Assembly (NCBI GenBank): GCA_005798925.1
Contig: SYID01000154.1
Span: 1 to 13,920, forward strand
Direction of reading: 5' to 3'
DNA: 13,920 nucleotides
Origin: Verrucomicrobiota bacterium
Lineage (GTDB): Bacteria > Verrucomicrobiota > Verrucomicrobiia > Opitutales > UBA953
Shown: positions 7,101-13,284 of the stretch, one piece after another
How positions within the stretch are numbered: the first letter of the stretch is position 1
Layout of the letters: each line of letters begins with the position of its first letter
The notes under the pieces: model-generated
Told to the model about the DNA's origin: nothing
Seen by the model: the letters and a program-made list of their open reading frames with translations, nothing else
The model's database searches: none
Position numbers and translations under genes: made by a program

Positions 7101-8119
7101 CGACCCAGCTCGCCGCCCTCGCCGCCGAATACCGCCGACTGGAAGCCGAACTTTCCGCACCGCGCCGCGCCCCCGGTTTCCTCGAGGCCGCCGGCTTCGA
7201 CATGCCTCTCTTCGTGCGCGGCGAATACAAGCAGCCGGCCGCCATCGTCCCGCGTCGTTATCTCGAGGTCTTCGATACCAAGGCCTTCGTGACCGATGGC
7301 AGCGGACGGCTGGAGCTAGCCGACAAGATCGCTTCCGCTGATAATCCGCTGACGTCGCGCGTGATGGCGAACCGGCTCTGGCACCACTTCTTCGGACGCG
7401 GCCTGGTCGGCACGGTCGACAACTTCGGCCGCCTCGGCGACCAGCCCACCCATCCGGAACTGCTCGACTACCTGGCGAAGCGCCTGATCAGCCAGCAATG
7501 GTCCGTGAAGGCCCAGCTGCGGGAACTCCTGCTGACGGACGCCTTCCGGCGTTCCAGCCTGCCCACGGCCTCGGCCTTGGCCAAGGACGCCGACAACGCC
7601 CTGCTTTCGCACGTCCGGATCCGTCGGCTCACGGGCGAAGCCCTCCGCGATTCGCTCATCACCTTGGCCGGACGGATGGAGCACCGGATGTATGGTCCGG
7701 GCGACAACGCCCTCGCCACGGCCAAGGACCAGGTCCGCCGCAGCGTCTATCTCACCATCCGCCGCAACGCGCTCAACCCGCTCATCACCACGTTCGACGG
7801 GCCCAAGCCGTTCACGACCGTCGGACGCCGCGACGCCACGAACGTGCCGGCGCAGTCGCTGACGCTCCTGAACAGCGCCTTCGTCACCGATACCGCGAAG
7901 CAGTGGGCCATGACCCTCGACCCGAAGCAGTCCGATGCCGACAAGGTCGACACCCTCTTCGTCCAGGGGCTTGCCCGTAAGTCTACTCCCGGCGAACAGG
8001 CGGCCGCAGCCCGTTATCTCGCCGACCTCAAGGTCACGCATGCCGGCCGGCCGGCAATGGTCTGGCCGGACTTCGCCCAGTCGGTCCTCAACCTCAAGGA
8101 GTTCCTTTATCTCAGATAA
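4199..8119 (+). CDS. PSCyt1-PSCyt2-LamG-PSD1 (DUF1549/DUF1553) secreted haem-binding protein
   Basis: The 1306-residue product starts at TTG; the nearest upstream in-frame stop is at 4178 and no ATG lies between, and this start yields a complete signal peptide (MASPLRILTWLGLALTTALAA). Domains in order: PSCyt1 (about 30-115) with haem motif CYECH at 43-47; PSCyt2/DUF1549 (about 165-385) with a second haem-type motif CARCH at 351-355; a LamG/concanavalin-like sandwich (about 466-673, HWWTFEQDGRD onward); a charged, probably coiled-coil linker (about 680-720); a second sandwich-like region (about 735-910); and PSD1/DUF1553 (about 993-1280) with ANRLWHHFFGRGLVGTVDNF and NVPAQSLTLLNSAFV. The family is characteristic of PVC bacteria and is thought to couple c-type haem to extracytoplasmic sugar degradation; its biochemistry is unresolved. 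DUF1501 follows after 1 nt, which indicates translational coupling. Confidence 0.92.
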   Translation: MASPLRILTWLGLALTTALAADLKPADVEFFEAKIRPVLVAECYECHDAKKQKGDLRLDHRDGLLKGGEEGPAIVPGDAKKSILIQSMDHSHETLVMPKKRPKLDAQIIADFVEWVNRGAPDPRVQAPEDSITPAWSDLLQVRRNWWSFQPIASPPVPAGQAASPIDRFLDAKIAAAGITPSAPADKATLIRRATYVLTGLPPSPAEIAAFEADGSPQAFAKVVDRLLASPRYGEHFARHWMDLVRYADTHGSEGDPAIPQTWRYRDYLIRAFNADVPYDQFVREQLAGDLLKSPRINEADKLNESALGTGHFRMIEHGYQPVDTVDEQVRNVDNQIDVVSKTFLGLTVSCARCHDHKFDAISQADFTAFYGIFASARPGQVTVDSPALLDQHRDRLTELKQAIRSELAAQWAQQAKDLPAALGRIRATSQERVRLQDELTKIESELAADDFRRRLKADKHAGPAPSHWWTFEQDGRDLVGKLDAKLDGGAVIKNGRLLLDGEGSFAETGPTAETLTAKTLEAWVALSTLDQRGGGIITTESIGGRVFDAIVFGERQKARWMAGSNNGVRTQNANGPAETAKPGELIHLAIVYQPDGRIELYRNGQPYGAGYAPANDKAVLQAFTAGKTRLLFGRRHTGGGNAFLRGELEEARLYGFALTAAQIADSFKAGTLRGELAPVAAKDEKLDALRAQATRLRAKLDEIKRSNGRLAESFKHEADPTYPLHAATFLRVGLKPKPAKAPRSEKPDWTLSDQSSAQWHRHGNGLDGRYAPGDFRVEPMGADVLRQVLPSGLHSHTLSTKHSAVLTSPRFKVTTDFVSVQAMGKGATLRLIPDNYPLSPGGSRFPKAAIDSDKPTWITLDTAYRKGSYAYLELTLPEDSTNPDKQADGRAGFYGVRQVVFHATREAGPSGEAVVAQAPTLPTVEAVAGALAEAAVAWGRDEATEAQAALLDAGVRHGMLDASAAASTQLAALAAEYRRLEAELSAPRRAPGFLEAAGFDMPLFVRGEYKQPAAIVPRRYLEVFDTKAFVTDGSGRLELADKIASADNPLTSRVMANRLWHHFFGRGLVGTVDNFGRLGDQPTHPELLDYLAKRLISQQWSVKAQLRELLLTDAFRRSSLPTASALAKDADNALLSHVRIRRLTGEALRDSLITLAGRMEHRMYGPGDNALATAKDQVRRSVYLTIRRNALNPLITTFDGPKPFTTVGRRDATNVPAQSLTLLNSAFVTDTAKQWAMTLDPKQSDADKVDTLFVQGLARKSTPGEQAAAARYLADLKVTHAGRPAMVWPDFAQSVLNLKEFLYLR

Positions 8120-8120
8120 C

Positions 8121-9527
8121 ATGCACCCGCTCACCCGCCGCGAACTGCTCCGCCGCTGCTCCCTTGGCTTCGGTGGCATCGCCCTGTCCGGCCTGCTCTC
8201 CTCGCCCGCCTTCGGCGCCGAATCCGCCGGCAAGCGCCCGCTCAAGGCCAAGGCCAAGAACGTCATCTTCTGTTACATGTCGGGCGGCGTCTCACACGTC
8301 GACTCCTTCGACCCCAAGGCCGCCCTCGCCAAGCTGAACGGCAAGCCCATGCCCGTGCCCGTCCAGCGCACGGTCTTCAACAACAACGGCAACATCATGG
8401 GCAGCCCGTGGGAGGCCAAGCGCTACGGCCGGTCGGGCATCGAGATGACGAATCTCTTCCCCAAGATCGCAGACTGTGCCGACGACCTCACGGTCGTGCG
8501 CTCGATGACGAGCAAGGTCAGCGAACACGCGCAAGGGAACTATTTCTTCCATACGGGCTTCCCGATCATGGGACACCCCAGCGCGGGCGCCTGGCTCAAC
8601 TACGGCCTCGGCAGCGAGAACCAGAACCTCCCGGGCTTCGTGGTCCTGCAGAGCGGCAACGCCGGCATCCCGCACGGCGGCGTAGGCCTCTTCAACAACG
8701 GCTACCTCCCCGGCCAGCATCAAGCCTCGGTCATCAAGGCCGACGGCGCCCTGCCCTTGGCGAACATCAAGCCCGGCGAAACCGACGCCATCCAGCGCCG
8801 ACGCCTCGACTTCATCAACGAGGTCGACCGGGCCTTCGACGAGGCCACCCGTGAACCGCAGGTCGAAGCGGCCATCCGTAATTACGAGACCGCCTACCGC
8901 ATGCAGGCCGCGGTGCCCGAGATCTGCGACCTCAGCGGCGAGTCCGCCGCGATCAAGGCCATGTATGGCGTGGATTCCCCCGACCCGCTCACCGCCGGCT
9001 ACGCGCGACAAGCGCTGCTCGCACGCCGGCTCGTCGAGAAAGGCGTCCGGTTCGTCGAACTCAGCTGCCTGTCCGGCAATCTCGGCGGCGGCAACGCGGC
9101 CAACCCCTGGGATCACCACGGCGCGATCGTCAAGGGCCACGGCATGATGGCCCACCAGGTCGACCAGCCCATCGCCGCGCTCCTCAAGGACCTCAAGCAA
9201 CGCGGCCTCCTCGACAGCACCATCGTCATCTTCTCCGGCGAGTTCGGCCGCACGCCGTTCTCGCAGGGCAGCGACGGACGCGACCATAACCCCTACGGCT
9301 TCAGCCTTTGGGTGGCCGGCGGCGGCTTCAAGCCCGGCACCGTCTTCGGCGCCACCGATGAGCTCGGCTACTACGCCGTCGATAAGCCGCTCACCGTCTA
9401 CGATTTCTGGGCCACCATCCTCCACCAGCTCGGCATCGACCACGAGAAGCTCACCTATCGCTTCGGCGGCCGTGATTTCCGGCTGACGGATGTGCATGGC
9501 AGCGTGGTGAAGGAGATCGTAAGTTAG
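8121..9527 (+). CDS. Tat-exported DUF1501 protein
   Basis: The 468-residue product starts at ATG 8121, 1 nt after the PSD1 stop. The frame is open further upstream, but only this start gives the twin-arginine signal (TRRELLRRCSLGFGGIALSG, RR at 6-7). DUF1501 proteins are distantly related to the sulfatase/alkaline-phosphatase fold. Conserved stretches visible here are MSGGVSHVDSFDP (53-65), WDHHG (330-334), FSGEFGRTPF (371-380) and GRDHNP (386-391), rich in the Asp, Glu and His residues expected for a metal site. The activity is not established for the family. The pairing with a PSCyt/PSD1 gene is the usual arrangement in Planctomycetes and Verrucomicrobia and suggests joint export and joint function. 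The AAGGAG at 8096-8101 is 19 nt from the start and probably not used. Confidence 0.93.
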   Translation: MHPLTRRELLRRCSLGFGGIALSGLLSSPAFGAESAGKRPLKAKAKNVIFCYMSGGVSHVDSFDPKAALAKLNGKPMPVPVQRTVFNNNGNIMGSPWEAKRYGRSGIEMTNLFPKIADCADDLTVVRSMTSKVSEHAQGNYFFHTGFPIMGHPSAGAWLNYGLGSENQNLPGFVVLQSGNAGIPHGGVGLFNNGYLPGQHQASVIKADGALPLANIKPGETDAIQRRRLDFINEVDRAFDEATREPQVEAAIRNYETAYRMQAAVPEICDLSGESAAIKAMYGVDSPDPLTAGYARQALLARRLVEKGVRFVELSCLSGNLGGGNAANPWDHHGAIVKGHGMMAHQVDQPIAALLKDLKQRGLLDSTIVIFSGEFGRTPFSQGSDGRDHNPYGFSLWVAGGGFKPGTVFGATDELGYYAVDKPLTVYDFWATILHQLGIDHEKLTYRFGGRDFRLTDVHGSVVKEIVS

Positions 9528-9540
9528 GGCTAGATGCATC

Positions 9541-9607
9541 GGGTAGGGACGCGTCGGCGACGCGTCCGCTCTCAACTCCCGGTCGCGACACCGTCGCGCC
9601 CCTACCC
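9541..9607 (+). repeat. 67-bp GGGTAGGG-bounded double-hairpin element, copy A
   Basis: The ends GGGTAGGG (9541-9548) and CCCTACCC (9600-9607) are perfect 8-bp inverted repeats, extending to 12 of 13. Inside is the 8-1-8 palindrome ACGCGTCGGCGACGCGT (9549-9565), a 15-nt spacer (9566-9580), and a second hairpin GGTCGCGACACCGTCGCGCC (9581-9600) with 6-bp arms around ACC. It starts 13 nt after the DUF1501 stop. It matches the element at 10914-10980 in length, orientation and both arms; most of the spacer differs. Function unknown; REP/BIME-like or MITE-like. Confidence 0.8.
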
Positions 9608-9728
9608 CTTCCGTCACCCGCCACCCCGGCGCCGCCACCTGCCACCTGAGAATGGGCATCTCACCCTAACGCTACTTCTGCACCTTTGCACTCATTTCTC
9701 CGTCATCTGTCATTCCTAACCTCACCTC

Positions 9729-10718
9729 TCACCTACCGCTCAACTTAGACGCATTTCTGGCGTCGCGCTCAGTATCCCTCGTTTTGACCCTCGCCGCTAT
9801 CTCCGACCTCAGGACGTCCGCTCGACGCATACCCCGCTCCCTGGCATCGGGTGACATGGTCGACTCCATTGCGGCCAGTTTCTTTCCTGCGGAAAGATTT
9901 TTCAGGACAGGATCGCTGTGATATACGCTGGCGAGACGATAATAGGCGAGTGCCTCAACCTCATCCTTGGCCACCCCCGTGCCGCTGGCATAGCGGTCAC
10001 CGAGGAGCCCTTGGGATGACTCGTCGCCCCATCCAGCCGCCATGCGCAGCCACTTCAGGACCTCGGCGTCATCCTTTTCCACATCCTCACCTTGTCCGTA
10101 CAGATGACTCAGCGCACGCAACGCATCGATGTCGCCCTGTATGGCGGACGCGCGATACCACTTCAAGACCTCGGGCATGTCCTGCTTGCCATCCCGGAAG
10201 GCCAGCCGGCCATGATGGAGGCTCGACGCGAGCTGAGATTGGTAAACCGATTCGCCCTGCTCGGCGGCGGCGCGGAACCATTTCAAGGCTTCGTCGACGT
10301 CCTTCTTCACGCCTTCGCCTCGCAAGTAACAGTGAGCAAGATGATACTGGGACCAATCTAAGCCTTGTTCAGCGGCCATCCGATGCCACGTCGCCGATTC
10401 GACGAGGTCCTTCGGAGCACCATGACCAAAAGCGTAACGGTTACCTAATTGATGCTGAGCCATCGGCAACCCCTGCTCGGCGGCCTGACGGTACCATTTG
10501 GTCGCGGCTTCCTGATCCGCCGCCACCCCTTGACCCGCTGAGTAAAAGTCGCCCAGTTGACGCTGGGAAAACCGGTCCCCTTTTGCGGCCTTGACCATGC
10601 ATTCCTCAAAGTTCCTGACCTCGGCGGGAGACATCCCGGCCATCAGCGGAGATAAGCTGATCAGCAAGGCGACCAAGAAAAAGGAGGTGTTACGAAACCT
10701 AGGGGTGTGAGGTGACAT
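9729..10718 (-). CDS. Secreted Sel1-repeat protein
   Basis: The 329-residue product has a signal peptide (basic n-region, then SFFLVALLISLSPLMAG, cleavage near residue 27). About six Sel1-like (TPR-related) repeats of roughly 36 residues span residues 43-270. Examples are LGDFYSAGQGVAADQEAATK, LGNRYAFGHGAPKDLVESAT, LAHCYLRGEGVKKDVDEALK and LGDRYASGTGVAKDEVEALA. The highly charged tail (about 285-329) looks helical. Sel1 repeats form alpha-solenoids that mediate protein-protein contacts; the partner is unknown and no enzymatic domain is present. ATG at 10718 gives the complete signal peptide; only a weak GGCAGG lies upstream. It is the only minus-strand gene here, visibly less GC-rich than its neighbours, and bracketed by the two 67-bp repeats, which together hint at a separately acquired segment. 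Confidence 0.9.
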   Translation of the reverse strand: MSPHTPRFRNTSFFLVALLISLSPLMAGMSPAEVRNFEECMVKAAKGDRFSQRQLGDFYSAGQGVAADQEAATKWYRQAAEQGLPMAQHQLGNRYAFGHGAPKDLVESATWHRMAAEQGLDWSQYHLAHCYLRGEGVKKDVDEALKWFRAAAEQGESVYQSQLASSLHHGRLAFRDGKQDMPEVLKWYRASAIQGDIDALRALSHLYGQGEDVEKDDAEVLKWLRMAAGWGDESSQGLLGDRYASGTGVAKDEVEALAYYRLASVYHSDPVLKNLSAGKKLAAMESTMSPDARERGMRRADVLRSEIAARVKTRDTERDARNASKLSGR

Positions 10719-10913
10719 GCGTTAAGCCTGCCCAGACGACACGACTGGTCAATCCGCCGGGCAAGACAAGGAGGTAGGCAGAAACCCTCAATCGGGCAGA
10801 ACGTCAACCGGCCTGTTGGCTGCGGGCCGAAGAAACCCCGTTGATCATCCGGCCTCCGACTCCCTTTGAGCGACATTCCCTCTCCCACCACATCCGAGTG
10901 AATGCGGCGCGTT

Positions 10914-10980
10914 GGGTAGGGACGCGTCGGCGACGCGTCCGGACTTTCCCCTTGGTCGCGACACCGTCGCGCCCCTACCC
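10914..10980 (+). repeat. 67-bp GGGTAGGG-bounded double-hairpin element, copy B
   Basis: The first 28 and last 24 positions are identical to copy A at 9541-9607, including palindrome ACGCGTCGGCGACGCGT (10922-10938) and hairpin GGTCGCGACACCGTCGCGCC (10954-10973). Only the inner spacer varies. Ends are GGGTAGGG (10914-10921) and CCCTACCC (10973-10980). It lies in the same orientation as copy A and, with it, encloses the Sel1 gene. Its right end runs into a CCCCTA repeat. Confidence 0.8.
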
Positions 10981-10997
10981 CTACCCCTACCCCTACC
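10972..10997 (-). repeat. Telomere-like C4-tract repeat (G4-prone on minus strand)
   Basis: Four runs of four C (10972-10975, 10978-10981, 10984-10987, 10990-10993) are separated by TA and followed by TACC. The tract begins inside the right end of element copy B and looks like a local expansion of its CCCCTACC terminus. On the minus strand it satisfies the G-quadruplex rule. Confidence 0.7.
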
Positions 10998-11025
10998 GCC
11001 ACCCGAAACATGACGATTCAGTTAT

Positions 11026-11052
11026 GTCGTGACGCGGTCCCGACCCTACCCC
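11026..11052 (+). repeat. Degenerate solo right arm of the 67-bp element
   Basis: These 27 nt match the right arm of the 67-bp element (GTCGCGAC through CCCTACCCC) at 22 of 27 positions when aligned without gaps. No matching left arm is visible between copy B and this site. It is best explained as a decayed partial copy. Confidence 0.5.
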
Positions 11053-11112
11053 CTTACCCAGCCCTCCTGCCCTCGAGTCATCGTATCCTCGACGTGTTTC
11101 ATCCTTTATCCC

Positions 11113-11131
11113 CCATCCTTCATCTTCCATC
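11113..11131 (+). repeat. CATC-rich leader word before SMP-30 gene
   Basis: CCATCCTTCATC (11113-11124) is followed by TTCCATC, ending 19 nt before the SMP-30 start codon. The same 12-mer occurs at 12174-12185, and the 11-mer CATCTTCCATC (11121-11131) recurs at 12189-12199, just before the NHL gene. There is no Shine-Dalgarno sequence at either start. A shared leader role or a common repeat origin are both possible. Confidence 0.5.
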
Positions 11132-11150
11132 TTTCTTTACCCCCACCACC

Positions 11151-12044
11151 ATGCGCTCCCTCCTCCTGACCGCCGCCCTGTTCTCCGCCTCGTTAGCCAC
11201 CGCCGCCGAGGTCTTCACCGAAGGCCCCGCCCAGAAAGTCGGCGAGGGTTACAAGTTCACCGAAGGCCCAGCCTGGCACCCCCAGGAGAAGGCGTTCTAC
11301 TTCTCGGACATCCCGAGCAACAACATGCACCGCTGGACGGCCGAGGGCGGCAGCAAGCTCTTCGTCGACCGCAAGTCCCGCTCCAACGGCATCGTCGTCG
11401 ACCCGCAGGGCCGCCTGATCTTCTGCGAGATCGACAAGCGCGCCATCGTGCGTCGCGACAAGGACGGCACCGAGACGATCCTGGCCGACACTTGCGACGG
11501 CCAGAAGCTCACCGCGCCGAACGACCTCTGGCTCGCCCCGAACGGTGACCTCTATTTCACCCTCCCGAAACTCCGTCCCTCCAAGGCCAAGAAGGATGCT
11601 ATCCCGGAGAACGTCCTCAACGGCACGCTCTGCCGCATCTCCGCCGACGGCAAGTCGGTGACCAACGTGGGCAAAGCTGTCGGCGTCGAAGCCCCCCACG
11701 GCGTCGTCGGCACCTCCGGTGGCAAGCAGATCTGGTGGACCGACGGCACCGTCTGCAAGACCGCCAAGATCAACGCGGACGGCACCCTCTCCGACCCGAA
11801 GGTCGCCGCCAAGGTCGGCAGCGACGGCCTCGCCGTCGACGCTCGCGGCCGTCTCTACACCACCGCCAAGGAAGGACTCGCCATCCATGACGCCGACGCC
11901 AACCAGATCGGCCTGATTCCGTTCCCCGAAAGCCCGTCCAACATGAAGTTCGGCGGCGTCGACGGCACGACCCTCTTCGTCACCGCCCGCACCGGCGCCT
12001 ACTTGGTCAAGTCCAAGACCCCTGGCGAAGGTTTTGGGAAGTAA
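11151..12044 (+). CDS. Secreted SMP-30/gluconolactonase-like protein
   Basis: The 297-residue product has a signal peptide (MRSLLLTAALFSASLATAA) followed by a six-bladed propeller of the SMP-30/gluconolactonase/LRE family (PF08450). Motifs visible are FTEGPAWHP with the expected metal-binding Glu at 38, RSNGIVVD (77-84), APNDLWL with Asn124-Asp125, GSDGLAVD with Asp225, and the late motif SNMKFGGVDGTTLFVTA. Members bind a divalent metal and hydrolyse sugar lactones, in this case outside the cytoplasm. Two usual positions differ: the common FTDP is FTLP (Leu138), and the usual PNG that supplies an Asn metal ligand reads PHG (His183). These assignments come from alignment by eye, so lactonase activity is uncertain. 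ATG 11151 is chosen because the signal peptide starts there. Confidence 0.88.
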   Translation: MRSLLLTAALFSASLATAAEVFTEGPAQKVGEGYKFTEGPAWHPQEKAFYFSDIPSNNMHRWTAEGGSKLFVDRKSRSNGIVVDPQGRLIFCEIDKRAIVRRDKDGTETILADTCDGQKLTAPNDLWLAPNGDLYFTLPKLRPSKAKKDAIPENVLNGTLCRISADGKSVTNVGKAVGVEAPHGVVGTSGGKQIWWTDGTVCKTAKINADGTLSDPKVAAKVGSDGLAVDARGRLYTTAKEGLAIHDADANQIGLIPFPESPSNMKFGGVDGTTLFVTARTGAYLVKSKTPGEGFGK

Positions 12045-12059
12045 GCAATGTATGATAAG

Positions 12060-12200
12060 CGATGGAAGATGAGAGATGGATGATGGATGATTAAATACAG
12101 AGCCTGACCAAATACATCTGCTCTCAATCTCCCCATTCCTCATCGCCCATCCTCCATCTTCGATCCTCCATCACCATCCTTCATCATCCATCTTCCATCG
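12060..12200. repeat. Long-range inverted repeat of GATGG/CCATC words
   Basis: CGATGGAAGATG (12060-12071) and CATCTTCCATCG (12189-12200) are perfect 12-bp inverted repeats spanning the SMP-30 to NHL intergenic region. The left flank carries further GGATGAT repeats and the right flank further CATCC repeats, so a longer imperfect stem is possible. The right arm ends 9 nt before the NHL start codon. It has no terminal T-run and does not look like a standard terminator. Confidence 0.6.
12174..12199 (+). repeat. CATC-rich leader word before NHL gene
   Basis: CCATCCTTCATC (12174-12185) is followed by ATCCATCTTCCATC, ending 10 nt before the ATG at 12210. It shares its 12-mer and the 11-mer CATCTTCCATC with the leader of the SMP-30 gene at 11113-11131, and it supplies the right arm of the inverted repeat with 12060-12071. 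Confidence 0.5.
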
Positions 12201-12209
12201 AGCATCTCC

Positions 12210-13280
12210 ATGAACCTCCTCCGCCTCCTTCCTCTCTTGGCCGCGGCTTCTCTTTCCGCCGCGTCCGTCTCGACCTTCGCCGGCACCGGTGAGAAAGGCT
12301 ACTCCGGCGACGGCGGCCCCGCCACGGCGGCGACGATGGACAACCCCTTCGGCGTGGTCCGCGGCCCCGACGGCGCCATCTGGTATTGCGAATACACCGG
12401 CCAGCGCATCCGCCGCGTCGGTCAGGACGGCAAGATCACGCTGATCGCCGGCACGGGCAAGGCCGGCTACACCGGCGACGGCGGCCCCGCCACGGCCGCC
12501 ACGTTCAACCTCCCGCACGAACTCCGCTTCGGGCCTAAGCGCGGTAACCTCTTCGTCGTCGACATGCAGAACCACGCCGTCCGCAAGATCGACGTGAAGA
12601 CCGGGATCATCACGACGGTCGTCGGGACGGGCAAACCCGGCTACGCGGGCGACGGCGGCCCCGCCGACCAAGCCCAGCTGCGCCAGCCGCACAGCATCCA
12701 GTTCGACGCCAAGGGCGACCTCTTCATCTGCGACATCGGCAATAACGTCATCCGCAAGGTCGACATGAAGACCAAGCGCATCAGCACCATCGCCGGCACG
12801 GGCAAGTCAGGCGTCACCCCCGACGGCGCCCCGGTCAAGGGCACGCCGCTCAAGGGCCCGCGCTCGATCGACTTCGACGCCGCCGGCAACCTCTGGGTCT
12901 GCACCCGCGAAGGCAACCAGGTCTTCAAGCTCGACCTCAAGAACGACAAGATCACGCACATCGCGGGCACGGGCAAGAAGGGCTTCACCGGCAACGGCGG
13001 GCCCGCCAAGCTCGCCACCCTCAGCGGGCCGAAAGGCGTCGCCGTCGACGCCCAGGGCAACGCTTGGTTGGTCGACACCGAATCCCATTCGATCCGCATG
13101 GTCGACGCCAAGACCGGCAACCTCGAACTCATGATCGGCACCGGCGCCAAGCATGACGGCCCCGACGGCGACCCCCTCAAGTGCGGCCTTGCCCGTCCGC
13201 ACGGCATCTGGGTCGACAAGGACGGCAGCGTCTTCGTCGGCGACTCCGAGAACCACCGTGTCCGCGTCCTGAAGAAGTAA
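12210..13280 (+). CDS. Secreted NHL-repeat beta-propeller protein
   Basis: The 356-residue product has a signal peptide (MNLLRLLPLLAAASLSAAS) and then six repeats, consistent with a six-bladed NHL propeller. Each blade opens with a version of GTG-x-x-G-Y-x-G-D-G-G-P-A: GTGEKGYSGDGGPA near residue 25, then GTGKAGYTGDGGPA, GTGKPGYAGDGGPA, a diverged GTGKSGVTPDGAPV, GTGKKGFTGNGGPA, and a diverged GTGAKHDGPDGDP. The NHL strands read like LFVVDMQNHAVRKID, LFICDIGNNVIRKVD and VFVGDSENHRVRVL. Secreted NHL proteins mostly act as binding scaffolds and sometimes carry enzymatic sites; no catalytic motif is recognised. There is no Shine-Dalgarno sequence. The next gene begins 4 nt after the stop, so the two are probably one transcript. 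Confidence 0.9.
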   Translation: MNLLRLLPLLAAASLSAASVSTFAGTGEKGYSGDGGPATAATMDNPFGVVRGPDGAIWYCEYTGQRIRRVGQDGKITLIAGTGKAGYTGDGGPATAATFNLPHELRFGPKRGNLFVVDMQNHAVRKIDVKTGIITTVVGTGKPGYAGDGGPADQAQLRQPHSIQFDAKGDLFICDIGNNVIRKVDMKTKRISTIAGTGKSGVTPDGAPVKGTPLKGPRSIDFDAAGNLWVCTREGNQVFKLDLKNDKITHIAGTGKKGFTGNGGPAKLATLSGPKGVAVDAQGNAWLVDTESHSIRMVDAKTGNLELMIGTGAKHDGPDGDPLKCGLARPHGIWVDKDGSVFVGDSENHRVRVLKK

Positions 13281-13284
13281 GCCC

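Larger units (their letters stand above)
10719..11150. other. Gene-free 432-bp divergent intergenic stretch
   Basis: This stretch separates the start codons of the minus-strand Sel1 gene and the plus-strand SMP-30 gene, so promoters for both should lie here. I could not identify a convincing -35/-10 pair for either. It holds copy B of the 67-bp element (10914-10980), a run of CCCCTA units, a degraded element arm (11026-11052) and a CATC-rich leader (11113-11131). A frame open from ATG 11010 into the SMP-30 gene is not considered coding. Confidence 0.7.

Noticed and set aside
8042..8055. GC palindrome GCCGGCCGGCCGGC
   Set aside because: It lies inside the PSD1 coding sequence and is explained by GC-rich codons.
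7935..8120. Upstream in-frame start for DUF1501 at 7935
   Set aside because: The extension overlaps the conserved C-terminus of PSD1 and would place the twin-arginine signal internally.
9851..10594. Plus-strand open frame of 247 codons opposite the Sel1 gene
   Set aside because: Composition is Arg/Pro/Ser/Thr-rich without motifs, while the minus strand gives a clear signal peptide and Sel1 repeats.
9541..10980. Composite insertion sequence
   Set aside because: No transposase or recombinase is encoded between the repeats, and no target-site duplication was identified; kept only as a repeat-bracketed segment.
11010..11150. N-terminal extension of the SMP-30 gene from ATG 11010
   Set aside because: It would translate repeat-derived CCCTACC and CATC DNA and bury the signal peptide that begins at 11151.
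12060..12200. Intrinsic terminator after the SMP-30 gene
   Set aside because: The arms are about 117 nt apart, not GC-rich, and are not followed by a T-run.
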